This document shows, in pieces, positions 35,126-47,290 of a stretch of DNA of 64,000 nucleotides; positions within the stretch are counted from its first letter, which is position 1; each line of letters opens with the position of its first letter. The position numbers and the translations under genes were made by a program. The notes beneath the pieces were generated by a model, which was not told the origin of the DNA, made no database searches, and saw only the letters and a program-made list of their open reading frames with translations. The DNA is from Zonotrichia leucophrys gambelii (taxonomy: Eukaryota; Chordata; Aves; Passeriformes; Passerellidae), in assembly GCF_028769735.1 (NCBI RefSeq), contig NC_088170.1, positions 53,043,585-53,107,584 of the forward strand, in the 5' to 3' direction.

Positions 35126-38100
35126 AAGAGCTGGGGCTTCTGGAACCAGCACCTGGAGTGAGGATATGCATATCTGCTGTGGTTGCTTGTAAATAAATTG
35201 GACTAGCTCCCAAGTAGGTTAAGTAGCTTGGTAGCCATGCTTTGAAGTGCTTGTTAGTCAAGGACAGACAGATGTGTGTCTGGGGGGAGGCTGACTGCTG
35301 GAAGGATGAGTACATTGGGAACATACCAGCTACTGGGCAGATTGTGGAGTTTGAGAATTGCTTAAGACACTCATTTGTATGCACCTGTGTGATATTTGCG
35401 GAATTGACATGATTTTATGCAGGTCTATAATTTTCTTTGAACTGGACATGCTAACTCACATATATTAAATTGTGTGTACAGCGTATAACCCAGCCATACA
35501 GTTCTTTCAAAAAATACTTTTTGCTAGACTTGGAAGCCTGAATACTTCTGCCATCACAAGTTTTCCCATTTTCTCTATTTATTCTATTAATCTTTCTCTG
35601 CATCTGTTTAATAGATCTTTTCTGACCATTAGTCATTCCAGCTGTGCTGGCTCCAACTAAGGTGTCATCACCAACTAAGGTGCACACTGAACTTTGAATT
35701 GGTCTTTTTATGGTGTCACCAGGTGATGATATCAAATATAGTACTTTTTTCAAGTACCAATTCCCAATCAAAAATGCACCATTATATTCACCAAGAAGAT
35801 AGCTGGTAAAATATTCTTCCACTAACAAACTGAAAATAGCTGAAATTGTTACAGATTACAATGCAATTAAAAAAACCATATTATAGAAAAATAATAAAAA
35901 AATCAGTAAAAACTAGAAAAAAAATCGGATAAAAATTATCATTTGAAAATAATAATTCAAGTGTTCTATAAAAATTTTTCATGTTTCTAATAACCAAATA
36001 GAAGCATCATCTGTTGTATTCCTTTATTTTTCAGTGTCAACCGAGATGAATGAAACCTTGCCTCTACTATCAAAGAAAATTCAGGGTTAAAAAAATAAAG
36101 AGAAAGAAGAAGGTCACATGAGGATATATTTGTCCCCATAAAATACTTAAACAAAAATGAATGTTATTGGGTTTTTTTCTGCATACATGAAGATTTTGTC
36201 TGCTGCACAGTCTGTGGGATATCTTGATTCCTGTTAGAAGGGGATATCTTCTTTTGGGAGTCTGGGTCCCAAGAACAAGCATCCAGCTATTGGGCATGCA
36301 GTTTTGGGGGAAATTTGTTGGTGAAGAGGTCAAGGTTCCAGTGGGGTTATAGGGGACTATTGGCAGATAACTCAAAGTGGGCACCACAGGTTGCTAAAGC
36401 TGGTCATTGCACAAATATTAGTTATCATACAATGCTAGTATTTCAAATTCTTATGGGTTCCACCAGAGACTGTTTTTTCCAAATCACATGGGATTTATTT
36501 TCTCCCAGTTTTCAGTAACTTCCAACTGTATTTTATTGACATCAGTACATATGTATTGATATATCTTAGTGCTCAAAATTAGCTTATAAGATAGGTGGCT
36601 TCTTTTTCTTTGCTAGAAAAAAATAATAAAATGAGGTAAGAAATTAATTCTTCATTTTTAAGTATTGCTAGAGGGCAGAGAGGAAGCTTTTTGAACCTCA
36701 AACTAAAGCTATTTTTGGGAACTGGTATTCTTTTGCTTAGTTTATAATAATACTTAGTGTGTGCTTGTACTTAGTAAGAGATGCTTCAGGAAAAACTCTT
36801 GACATACTTTTATATGAAGATTGTTTCCTGTGAGAAAAGGCTGTAAGAACTTTTCAAAGCTAAATAAGGGCTAACATGTAGCACTTGAAAGAGGACAGAA
36901 AAGTCTGTTCATGCGGCACATCCTACTGCAAACCGAGGGTCAGAGAAATTGAGAATGAGAGGACGAACCTTCACTCTAACCCTCCCAGTTCCAAGGTATG
37001 GAAAAGAATGGCTATGCCTCAGATAGGAGGAGTTAAATGGCTGCTGCTTCTTTCTCAGAGCACAGGTGAGGGAAAACTGTCAGTTCTCTTTACAGCTCCT
37101 CTTTTTCTGCCTAAATTACATTCAGCTCAATTCCAGCTCCCCGAGACTAGAAGATATTCACTGCAAGAAAAGTCATACTCTTTTAGAAAAGTATAGAACA
37201 TTTTCCCCCTTGTTTCTATTTGTTTAAGGAAGAAATAAAGTGACTGAGAGGCTGGAGGGAAAACAGTGATAGAAGTGGGGAAAACCCTAGGAAGAGAGAG
37301 ATATACTAGAATAAGAAACCATGCTCTCTCCATTTACAGGAATACATGGGAAACATAAACATGCAATGACATTTTAATTTGATTTCAAACCTTTTCAAGT
37401 GCTCAGTTATGAAGAAATTGAAGTTTGTGAGAGGGATTAAGCATCAGATGTCCTTGCTAAAACCTCCTCAATTTGCAGAAGCTGACTTTTTAATTGTTTT
37501 CCTTACCCTTTTGGAGGAAGTAAAACCTATTCCTTCAAAGCTGCCACAATGTGAAGACTTGCTGTTCCACATCAGATCTACATCTGCCTAAGCCATCTTC
37601 ATGTATATGGAGTAGTAAATGTCCTGAGAAATTGTGATTATTTTTCTTTGAGTTGGCACATGGCTACACCAGTTCTAATGTGCTCTTGGTTAATTTTCTT
37701 GCTTTTAGCATTGTATGCTAGGCTGGAGTTTGTGCGTCATCTCTTCTAAATCACATTTCAATTGCAAAAAATAAAATTATGCACAATTTTAATTATGCAG
37801 AGAGGTAACATATCTTTCTTGCCTGCTTGAACTCTACATTTATTCAGGTACATTATCTGTAATTACTGTACTGGCTTCTCATACCAAAACATTAAAAAAC
37901 TATGGTTAGGATTTAATCATGTATATATAATTCTTTCAGCAGACACGTCATATGAAAACAGAATTCCATGTGATAATCTAGTACTCCCTCCAGCCTGAAT
38001 AAGTGTTTCCATTGCAAGAGTCTTACTTTTGGTTTCCATAGAAACCTTTTGCTACTGAATGTAATTTCATTATTAATTGACTTTTCCTGTGTTTTGTTTT

Positions 38101-38362
38101 GCAGTTTTGGGTCAGTTTTACAAATGCCAGCCAGTTCTGAATTTTGCAGTTGAATTTCCCTTATGGATTGTCTTTCTACATCTGCTGCTTTAAAAAGGAG
38201 AAGGAGATCTAAAATACTAACTCAATAGACCTCTTGAAGCTGGATAGGCTGCCTTATCAGCCAAATTTGATGTACTTTCAGGGTAAAGTAGCTTCATGAA
38301 AGGTCTGACCTATTATTCTCATATTCTACTTGGTCTCCCTCTCTGACATCTGAATACATAGA
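35126..38362. other. AT-rich unique sequence
   Basis: No gene is supported. Frames at 35451-35828 (-, 125 codons) and 36070-36387 (-, 105 codons) are unrecognised and lack compatible splice sites at their ends. A strong donor (CACAG|gtgagg) lies at 37066/37067 inside a 103-codon plus frame (36885-37196), also unrecognised. Confidence 0.5.
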
Positions 38363-38386
38363 TTTGTGTGTGTGTGTTTGTGTGTC
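38363..38386 (+). repeat. (TG)n microsatellite
   Basis: A short TG tract interrupted by one TTTG unit. Confidence 0.85.
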
Positions 38387-39297
38387 TATATAGACATATC
38401 TGACCTTCAGCTGGAGATTCACTGAGGAGAAAATCCAATGTACAAGATTGCAAGTGTTTGGTGTCAATTTTCTGTGGATAATTCCAATTGTAGCTTTCCT
38501 TGAGTATGGAATGGTTTCTTATTGAATTCATAAATAAAAGAAAAGTTCAGTTCTTGGGAACATTTGGTCCTTCCAACAGCTAATCTGAGCTAATAAGATT
38601 TGTCAAAGCAAAGTGTCATTTCTCAGTCTAAATATAGTCTTTTCTCAGTTTCTAAGAGAAGTGCCTTTATTGCATCCTGTGGCTTTGCACTATTATTACT
38701 ACCTGGCATTGTTGTAACTGGACAAAAGGAGTGGTCCATTCCCTGGGGCAGACTGTGACCCAGCTCCACGCAGCTGTAGCTCAATGAAACATGCTTCCTG
38801 CCTAAAACTGAGCTAAACTACTCTGGATTTCAAATCTCAAGAGCAATTGCTCATGCATTGATACTGGGCCTTCTGGAGCAACTGCAGAGTAGATCAATCT
38901 GTCTGTTGGACACATCAGCAAATAAAGCAGAAAAGAGATGTCACGGAATGCAAAATTAATTTTTTTTCATGCCTTTCAAAAAAGTAGAGCAAAAGCAGAC
39001 TGTCTCAAGTTTTGTTTTTTCCTTATAGTACAATTGGAATTAGATTTTAGATTACTGATAAATAGAAATTAGAATTCTTTAATGTTCTTGCTCAAATAAA
39101 ATGCAGTTATATCTTTTTGACAGATGTCATGAAACAGGGTTGAGAAGCAATCATGCTCAGTGTCCAGCTGCTCCTGCAGAATGTGGATCTGCTTGTTGAC
39201 CACTGAGGCTCCCTTTGATTTCTTTAGAGACACAGTATGGCATACATGGTTTGGATCTTAACTTCGTCTGAAATCCCAGGAAAAAAAAATCTTTCAG
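38387..39297. other. AT-rich unique sequence
   Basis: Nothing recognised. Confidence 0.6.
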
Positions 39298-39325
39298 AGT
39301 CTATTTATAATCTTATAAATAGACT
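39298..39325. repeat. perfect inverted repeat (13-bp arms, 2-nt loop)
   Basis: The arms agtctatttataa (39298-39310) and ttataaatagact (39313-39325) are exact reverse complements separated by TC. The result is a near-perfect 28-bp palindrome. AT-rich palindromes of this size can form cruciforms, and some are end-to-end remnants of small DNA transposons. No flanking target duplication is seen. Confidence 0.9.
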
Positions 39326-39415
39326 TATTTTGGATTCAGTATAAGTCTGAGTTCTATTTTTACTGAATTGGCTTCTTTTACCCTTCCCAAAATTGTTAAA
39401 ATTTTATAAGGCACT

Positions 39416-39464
39416 AAGTGAATTTAAGATGTGAAATTTAAGTGAAAAAGTGAATTTAAGATGT
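39416..39464 (+). repeat. 32-bp-period direct repeat
   Basis: Two exact 17-base copies of aagtgaatttaagatgt start at 39416 and 39448, with a related 'gaaatttaagtgaaa' between them. This looks like slippage-type duplication. Confidence 0.85.
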
Positions 39465-40092
39465 ATGCCTCCCTTTTGAAGTTTACAGGTGCTGCTTTGT
39501 CATCCATTCCAAGCAATGCTTGCCATGCCCTTATTTTAATAAAAACTATTTGGGTATTTACAGTAGAGAAATGACATAACCTTGAAAGATGATCACCTTT
39601 CTACTGCAAAGGAGAATAATCTCTTATCACTCACTGACCAATTCATCCACACAATTTCGCATACTCTATTAAAAGCTTCTAGCAGCATTTAAGGTATTCA
39701 ACTTTTCTTAATAAATGTTTACAGAGAGAATTTTTTGTTTAGCTGGAATGAAGCTTGTCTTGATAAAACACAGGAGGAGTTTCAGCTCATTTATCTTCAA
39801 TCACCTAAAATTTTGATGTCTAATCTGCACAATTTGTCTAGGTTTCCTCTGTAGCTAAGAGCTAAAAAAAGAAATTTCAGATAATGATTTTTCTGAGATA
39901 AAATGTGTCTCAGGTGAGATAGATTGATTTCTGGACATACAGATGTATTTTTTTCCCCTTTCCTGTTTAACAGAGGGAGTCTACATGAACAACTTAAACT
40001 AGACATAGAACTTTTGGCAAACTGAAATAAGATTATGCTAATTTTAGGCATGCATCTTGAATTAATTTTGGTATATAAACTAGACAGGGTTT
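39465..40092. other. AT-rich unique sequence
   Basis: Nothing recognised. Confidence 0.6.
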
Positions 40093-40551
40093 CTACTCTG
40101 TAAATAGTGCTCTGTGTGTTGCTGTGTAGGAAAAAAAATTCTTAAAGGATAGAACATTTGCAAGAAAGGCAGAAGTGAGGAAAAGGGAGAGGGGAGAGCA
40201 GGACTTAAAAAAATAGAAAATTAGGTGAGCCATTTTATTTCCCCTTGTTCTCTCCATTTCCTGAGACAGAGTGCTCTGTACTTCAGCTGCACTTTGCCCA
40301 GTAGGAATTCTGTGATTTCCCGCAAGAGAGCAATGGTCAGCAGAGGAGCCAAAGTGATGTGAAGCAAGCGGCCCAAGAGCAGCTGAAAGGTCACTGTCAC
40401 ACACATGTGAACACTTTGTACCACACTGGCTGCTTTGGCTGATTTGGAATTCATCAGAGATCCATGAAAATGTCTGGTTCTCTCTCTGGAACAGTTTGGT
40501 GCAAAACATGCTCATTCTCTTATCAGTTTGCTTCACTTTTAAAGTCTTCAA
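40093..40551 (-). other. region of overlapping open frames, coding status doubtful
   Basis: This is the longest ATG-initiated frame in the window (152 codons). A second frame overlaps it (40221-40454, 77 codons). Its hydrophobic stretch (V-T-F-Q-L-L-L-G-R-L-L-H-I-T-L-A-P-L-L) would make a transmembrane helix. Two long frames in the same place arise when stop-containing triplets are locally scarce, and this stretch is GC-richer than its flanks. Neither frame matches a family I know, and no promoter or splice context supports translation. A chance ORF or a decayed retrocopy is most likely. Confidence 0.15.
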
Positions 40552-42683
40552 AATTCTGTCATAAGTTTCTTCTTAACCTCTTAAGCTTCTAGCTGCTTAA
40601 AAATCTACCTCAAACTGTTTTAGGATGCTTAAATCTTCATTTATGGCAGAGATTTGAAAAACTTCTTCCAAATACTACCATGAGAGACAGTAAGGGGAGC
40701 TGTGGTAGCATAACTTTTTTTATTTTCTAGGAGAAATGTCATAGTTTTCAACGTTTCAGACTGAAATATCAAGGAAAAGAAAACTAAAATGGAAACTGCT
40801 AGTATAATCAGTAGGCTTTAATAATGTGTAGAAATGAATAAGCATTAGTAAATTTAAAGGGCGAGCTTTTACACAATGAATGTATAACAGAAAATCTCAT
40901 CAGAGTCAGCGAAAATTGCCTAATTTTAACCAAATTGTGTGTTAAATCCAGACTATATGTTCTTTGCAAGCTTTTATTCTGCAGAGAAAGAATCAATACT
41001 TAGGAAACTTGGAAAAAGATACAGATTTTCTCTATTTTAATGTGTCTTACCTTTTTAGTTTTATCAAAGATAGGAAAATTCATATGCCATCCTTAGGCAT
41101 CTAAATCAGGGTTTTAATACTTTATTACATGTAATGAATTTGGTCAGGAGGGTTTCCATATCCTCCATGTTTTCTGGGCAAAGAATAGCTTTAATAAATT
41201 AAATTTGAAAAGAAGGCACATCTTTTCTTTGCTATATCCCTTATAGCAACCTGGCTTGGACACTAATAAAATGCCAGAAAACTTGAAGTGATAATGAAAT
41301 CTGGCTGCTTGCCAGTGCCACTGACTCAACTGAGTGCAATGCTAAATCCTATGTGGGAGCCTATGGCACAGTGACAGAATTACTGTCAGCTTGGCAGGAA
41401 CAGCATAAACAGACCTATGGACTGAGACTGCACAAGGGTGCACAAGAGAAGTGTAAACAACTTGACTTCAAGAATCCCAGCTGAATAACATATCATGTTC
41501 TACTAGAGTTACATTGAATGTAACCTTCACAAAGGATAAAAGCCACAGTGAAGGTGGCAGGTTTCTCATTTCTTTGTGCATCAAACACAGAGAAGGAAAA
41601 GAAAATGTTGCTTTGAAAAAAACCCCAAACCCCTCTACTCTCCTCCACTCTTGCGCACACACACACAAACCAATAACAACAACAATGACAGGGAAAGGAA
41701 AGCTTATACAAATTGTCCTAATTTGCACTGGTAATTAAAATATTCTTCTATTTAAATAAAATTCTAAATAAATTCTGGCTTTATGCCTTTGTTATCTGAC
41801 CCCAGGGACAAAAAAAGTTAGCTGTTTTCTCAAGCATGCCAGGTAGGAAAGGGCAGCTAATGATGTGCATTTGCTGTCTAATGATGACTGTGATGTTCTC
41901 AGAGAAGTAACAGCCAATTGTACAGAGATACTAGAATTATTTTTTTTGGTAAGCTTAACATCAATATGATGCATTACTGTTTGGTATTGATAGCACACCC
42001 TTGAAACCATTTCTTGGGCCATATTGGAATGTGTCAGCTTTTGTTTTGCCTAAACATTATGAAACACATTTGCAAATGCTTTTACATTTTATGATCAGTT
42101 AATGATTCAGCAGGTATAGAAGGAATGACAAATAAAGTACTTATCATTCAAGAAAACATCTCTATTTTTTGTGTGCCAAACTGTCGCTGTTACAGCTGCA
42201 AGTGTTTCCACTGAAACTATTGAGACTGAAAACTATTTCATGTGACCTGCCTGCAGGTTTAACTATCTAATAGTGCCTGCAGATAGAGACAGCAGCTGGT
42301 GGAAGCCACTCAGGTGTGCTGAGGCAGGCTGCCCTGATATACATCCTTCAAAACACAATACATTGACTTCATGCCTGTGTTCTGAAACCACACACTATAA
42401 ACGGTCTGTAGGCAGGAGGCTGAGAAACACTGTTGTACTGCATCTTATTTGAAATATAGTTAGCATTTTCAGATTTTAGGCTAAGAAACTATTGACCCAC
42501 TGGAGAGATCCTTTAGGCTCCTAAGAGTGAGTTATGTATTATAATCTGCACCTTGCTGCAGTTATTTTATCCCTTAAGTGGCATTGACATAATTGTAGTT
42601 ATATATTTTTCAGATTGATTATTTTTCTGAGTTGTACTTGCCACTTAGCTCTAGAAGCAGCCCATATAACTCATTTAGTCTGA
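40552..42683. other. AT-rich unique sequence
   Basis: No gene or recognised repeat. A short CA tract lies at about 41654-41668. Confidence 0.55.
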
Positions 42684-42870
42684 AATTATAAAATTATAGA
42701 AAGGTTTGAGTTAGAATGGACCTTTAAAGATCTAGTCCAGCTCCTGTGCAATGAGCAGGGAAATCTCCAACTTGATCAGGTTTCTTAGAGCCCTATCCAA
42801 CCTGACCTTGAGTGTTTCCAGGGATGGGGCACCTACAATTTCTCTGGCCAAAACTAGACCCAGTACCAAC
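42684..42870 (-). mobile_element. CR1 LINE 3' end fragment
   Basis: The left edge has a degenerate terminal octamer pair (aaattataaaattatagaaa) followed by 'ggtttgagttagaatggacc', then 'tttaaagatctagtccagct', 'gagccctatccaacctgacc', 'ccagggatggggcacctaca' and 'tttctctggcc'. This matches the reverse complement of the common avian CR1 3' UTR. The element is in minus orientation and 5'-truncated at about 42870. There is no coding remnant. Confidence 0.9.
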
Positions 42871-43933
42871 AAACAGATTGCATTTTCTTCTGAAGTGATC
42901 ATGAAAAACTGAAAAATAAGCTATGACTTGTCATAAGAAAATTGATTGTTAAAGATGATTTGGGGTATTATAAATGTCACTAACTTATGCAGCAAATTTT
43001 TATCACTATGAATTCAGCAGCACAAAAAGATGACTTGTGAGTCCTTGATGACTCTCATATAATTTATGAAGTACTTACTGGAAATTCTGTTTAATAACTA
43101 GAAAATTAATGTTTTACTGTGAAATAAATAATTAAAATATTGCACATAATAACAAATACATTGCTAGGAAAAATGCAGAAACCATAGAGGTAATACAAGG
43201 GGTGATTGTTCTGCTATTAATTTGTAAATTATCTTTGCTAAATAAAGGCCATACATACAAACAGCATTTTAAGGATGCCTTTGTAGATTGGTTTTTAAAT
43301 TATCACACATATTTTAAGTTACTGTTTACTTGGAACACTGTTATTCTTCTCCTTGCTTTCTCTTTAATGTCTTTTTGACCACTACTGATTCTCTAAGCAG
43401 TAGTGAGGGCTCTAAAACATGGCAGTAGGAAAGAGAGCTGATGGTGATACTGGGATATTTTTCCAAGTTTGGCCTCTCTCGTCATTCAAGGGCAATAGGT
43501 GGGGCCTCTTAAGATTTTTAGAACATTAAATTTAATATATGTAAAAAATACTATTTTTACAGCAGAAAGAAGGTAATTTTGATTTTTAACTTCTTGTAAG
43601 CAACAAAAAAACTTGAGGAACACTTGAAGAGAAAACACAGTTAAGGGGCATGAGGATATTCTGCTGTCATTGGACCTGGTGTTTCTTAACTCTTTAGATA
43701 CTAACAGATTTCTGCTTCATTGTGCAATACTCACTGTAGTCCCAATTGCTGACTATTTGTGCCCCCTTAAAAATGAAGTGCAATTAATTATATTAAAAAA
43801 ATCATGAGATGTATTTAAAACAGGCACTTTCACATTATCTTCTAAGATTTGAACTGCCAAAAGTTCCATGCTTCCATTTGCCAAAAGTAATGTGAGTTCT
43901 GATGGACAGAAGAAATATTTCTTCCATCTGTAA
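42871..43933. other. AT-rich unique sequence
   Basis: Nothing recognised. Confidence 0.6.
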
Positions 43934-43978
43934 TATTATATATATAAAAAGAGAGAGAGAGAGAGAGAGGAAAAAACA

Positions 43979-44012
<34 letters not shown>

Positions 44013-44022
44013 GAAAAAAAAA
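43934..44022 (+). repeat. duplicated compound microsatellite (AT)n-(AG)n-A-run
   Basis: Two successive modules each consist of an AT tract, an AG tract and a gaaaaaa end: about 43934-43976 and 43979-44020, joined by 'caat'. The whole compound repeat appears to have been duplicated as a unit, with the second AT tract longer. Confidence 0.9.
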
Positions 44023-47000
44023 TCAGGATAACTATGATAGGATTAATATCTAATTTACTACTGCATTGCTATGATTTTTAAGCTAGCATTTGAGATATTT
44101 CTGTGTCTCTAGAATCATCTATGAGATTAAAGGACCTAAAACCAGGTAAAGTCTTGGAGAACTTTGTTGGACTACCTACTCATTTATTGGTCTATGGGGG
44201 ATCTCAGAGAAGTTCCCCAACCTCCTTTCCAACTCTTGGCCCCAAAATAGGTCCTAGAAATTGAAGGAAAATATTTTCAGTTCTCTAATTGATGTTTAAG
44301 GGAGGAAGGATGTGTGGAAAATTGAAATTTTTTTCCTTCACTATAAAGAGCACTTAAACAGGGATTTTCCAGGAACATTCACATAGCTTATTGAGAAGAT
44401 GGAAAATACCTTTGTCCCAAATTTTTCATATTGCTAGATTTTCTTTCCCTCATCCAGAACTACAAAAAATGCTAGACCTAAAAAAAGGTAAAAACATTCT
44501 TATTAACTTTGGCAAGATAACATGTGCTTCTGTGTCTTAATCCTCTAAAACAACAGCCTTTCTTTTTGCTCAACTTTGTGTGAGAGGTAAAACTTGAGAA
44601 AGAGTTTTAGTAATGAAAATTTCATCCCTGGTGATCAGGCAAAGCAATAAAAACTGAAGAAATGAAATGTAATAAAAAGTATTGGTAAAGTCATTTCAGC
44701 CTAGCAGAATCTTTTGTTCTGCCTGTTAGAAATGCACACAACTAAAACACCTTGTTCCTTTTTTCCTTTTTTTTCTTCAAGTTTGTTTTATAAATCAAAA
44801 CTGAAAATAAATGTCTGACACCTATTTATGTGGTCTTTCTTATACTCTACGTATACAAGATATAGATGCATGTTGATTTTGTGAAAAATTTGAGATGTCT
44901 CATGGTTTGAGAAAAGAAAAAACTGAAGAAAAATATACTTGTGGATTCCAGTAGGGTAGGAGTGGGTTAAAACAAAATTTCTCATATTGAAGCTCACTTT
45001 CCTGGTTGTATGTTGAAGTCAAATTAGTGCCTGAAGCTCACAGAGCTGATTCCAAGAGCCAGTTTCATTGTGTCAGAAACCTCTTGAGACAAAATGCTTT
45101 CATAAACTTTTGCCTGACACAAACTACCAATGTCAAGATTCACTTACACAAGTTTTTGTCCTTTCCTGTGTAGGAAAAATCTTTCAAAAACTGAGCAATT
45201 TCAAAGCGTATTCTGCTTGGGACCTATATCAGGGACCCATGAAACCTAGCTCTAATAAACTTCATTCACAACATATTTCATTAAAAAATGTGCACTTTTG
45301 CCAAAGATATATGTCAGTCTTTATTATACATATAAAATTATCTTATAAAATACCTCCTTCTGGAAATGGTAATATTTACTTTAATTAAAAAACAGCACTG
45401 TGCTTGCTACTGCATGGAATTTTATTTGCATATTTAAAAGCAGTTTTGGAGTAGTGTTTAGGAAACAACAGATTTGTTTTTTGTTGTTGTGTTTTATTTC
45501 TTGTGTACAGTATTGTAGGATTCAAAGCAAGTAATTATTAGGGTCAGGGTACTGGAGTGGAAATTTTTTTACCCAGTCTCTCAGCTCTATGGCAGAAATG
45601 TGATCTCAGATCATTCATTTTGCACTTGGGTGAAATACAAAGTAGAAAACCAGCAAAAGCATATCTGATTAGTTTCACTTTTATTTTAAATTCTTCTTCA
45701 CATCTCTTTATGTGAAAGCAAAAACAGATGTAAAGGCATTGCATACTATCAGTCAATCATGGTATAAATGGTCTAAAATTTATTGCTGAAACCACACAGA
45801 CATAAATAATTTTCCCTCCTCCTTTTTTTTTTCTTTTATTTTCCTTCTTCAGTGCTACCCCCTGAATATATTTTAAAAATATGTTTCAAGTGTTGCTATT
45901 AGAGCTGACTACATATTTGTGTCTTAAACTCTAGGTTTGTTTTGACCAATATGTACTGTATTAGATATCTTATATGTGAAGTTACTTTATAGATCAGTTA
46001 GCAATATCCTTTTAAGTGTATTGAATTAATTAGTTGCATAAGTTTGATAGGTTTTCAGAAATGTGATTATTAATGCACCATATGATATAAATTCAATTCT
46101 AATAGTAGTGCTTTTCATTTAATGCTAATATAACAGTTATTGTAAATGAAAATTTTCCCACCACATATACAAAATTCATAAATGAAACCAAAGTGGTGTT
46201 GTCAGATAACCTTCAGTGGTCTGGAATATAATTTTTAAATATTACACGTATCATAACTGAGATTTCCGAAAAGGCTTTAAAGTAGCATAAAGTTTTCCCT
46301 CAGGCTTCCATTCAGCTTGCAGGCTGAAAAATCAAAGCTATGTAAGGCAAGATGCTCTTGCCTGTAGGATCTTGTGTCATTTCTTACAAGACTTGATGGA
46401 TATAAAACAGGTGTGGTCAGGGACTGCACAAAGCCTGCCCTGTGTGTAATATGACTAAATCCTCTCTCAAACACTAGGACAAAATCTTTCTTGGTTATGC
46501 CTTAGGGTTGTTTTGTATTGCTTGAAAGCTGCCTTAAACTTTATCTTCCGAATGAGTTTTCTGCAAAATTTTTGGTAAATTATCTTTGAATGCATGTAGC
46601 CTTGAGCAAGGCAGCATAGTTCTAAACATCCAGGACTTTTCAAGCAAAATTAATGAGCATTTTGGTATCTTACTATCTGAGTTCCTTATCTGCAATATTA
46701 ATCCTTATTGTTTAGCTCACAATATTGGGATGAAAGTGCATAAGTATTAAGAAACTTTCAAACATGACAGTGGTGCTAATGGTAGATAAGGCTGTGAGAA
46801 AAGGGATGCCTTTCACTGTGAAGAATTTTAATGGCATGAAGTAGACAAAACATGGAATGCCATGAGGAAAAAAAAGAAAGGCAAAATATTAAAGAGCTGC
46901 TTGTTAAGTGAACACAGTTCATCCTGTGGATTGAGCTTCAAGTCTTATAGAAAAATATTACACTAACCAAGAATAAACAACCAAGGCTTTTGTATACTAA

Positions 47001-47217
47001 ATATATAATGAAGAACTGCATTATGAATACTTAGGCAAACTGTCGTTACTTAAGTTTGGAAAGCTTGACTTTGCTATAGCTATGTGGTGTTTTTTGAGCA
47101 TCAGCTTTGCAGATGTTACATGCTTATAGACATGTATGTAGAACTTCTGTATTTTTTATGTTGTAAATGTCATCTGTTATAGGAATTAGGCATACAGTTT
47201 TACAGTAGTCTTAAAAA
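44023..47217. other. AT-rich unique sequence
   Basis: No gene or recognised repeat. Frames are short and random-looking. Confidence 0.55.
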
Positions 47218-47290
47218 AAAGACAAAATGTTTTGGGTTGGAAGGTATATAAAAATTTGAGAAATAGGTTGATCCATCCAGTTGTTAATTC
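47218..47290 (-). mobile_element. possible CR1 3' end fragment, very diverged
   Basis: The string 'atgttttgggttggaagg' matches the conserved tract just inside the CR1 3' end. The terminal octamers are not recognisable and the following sequence departs quickly from the family. If real it is a minus-orientation scrap. Confidence 0.35.

Noticed and set aside
35451..35828. 125-codon minus-strand frame
   Set aside because: No recognised domain, no splice sites at sensible positions, AT-rich flanks. A chance frame is expected in 128 kb of six-frame sequence.
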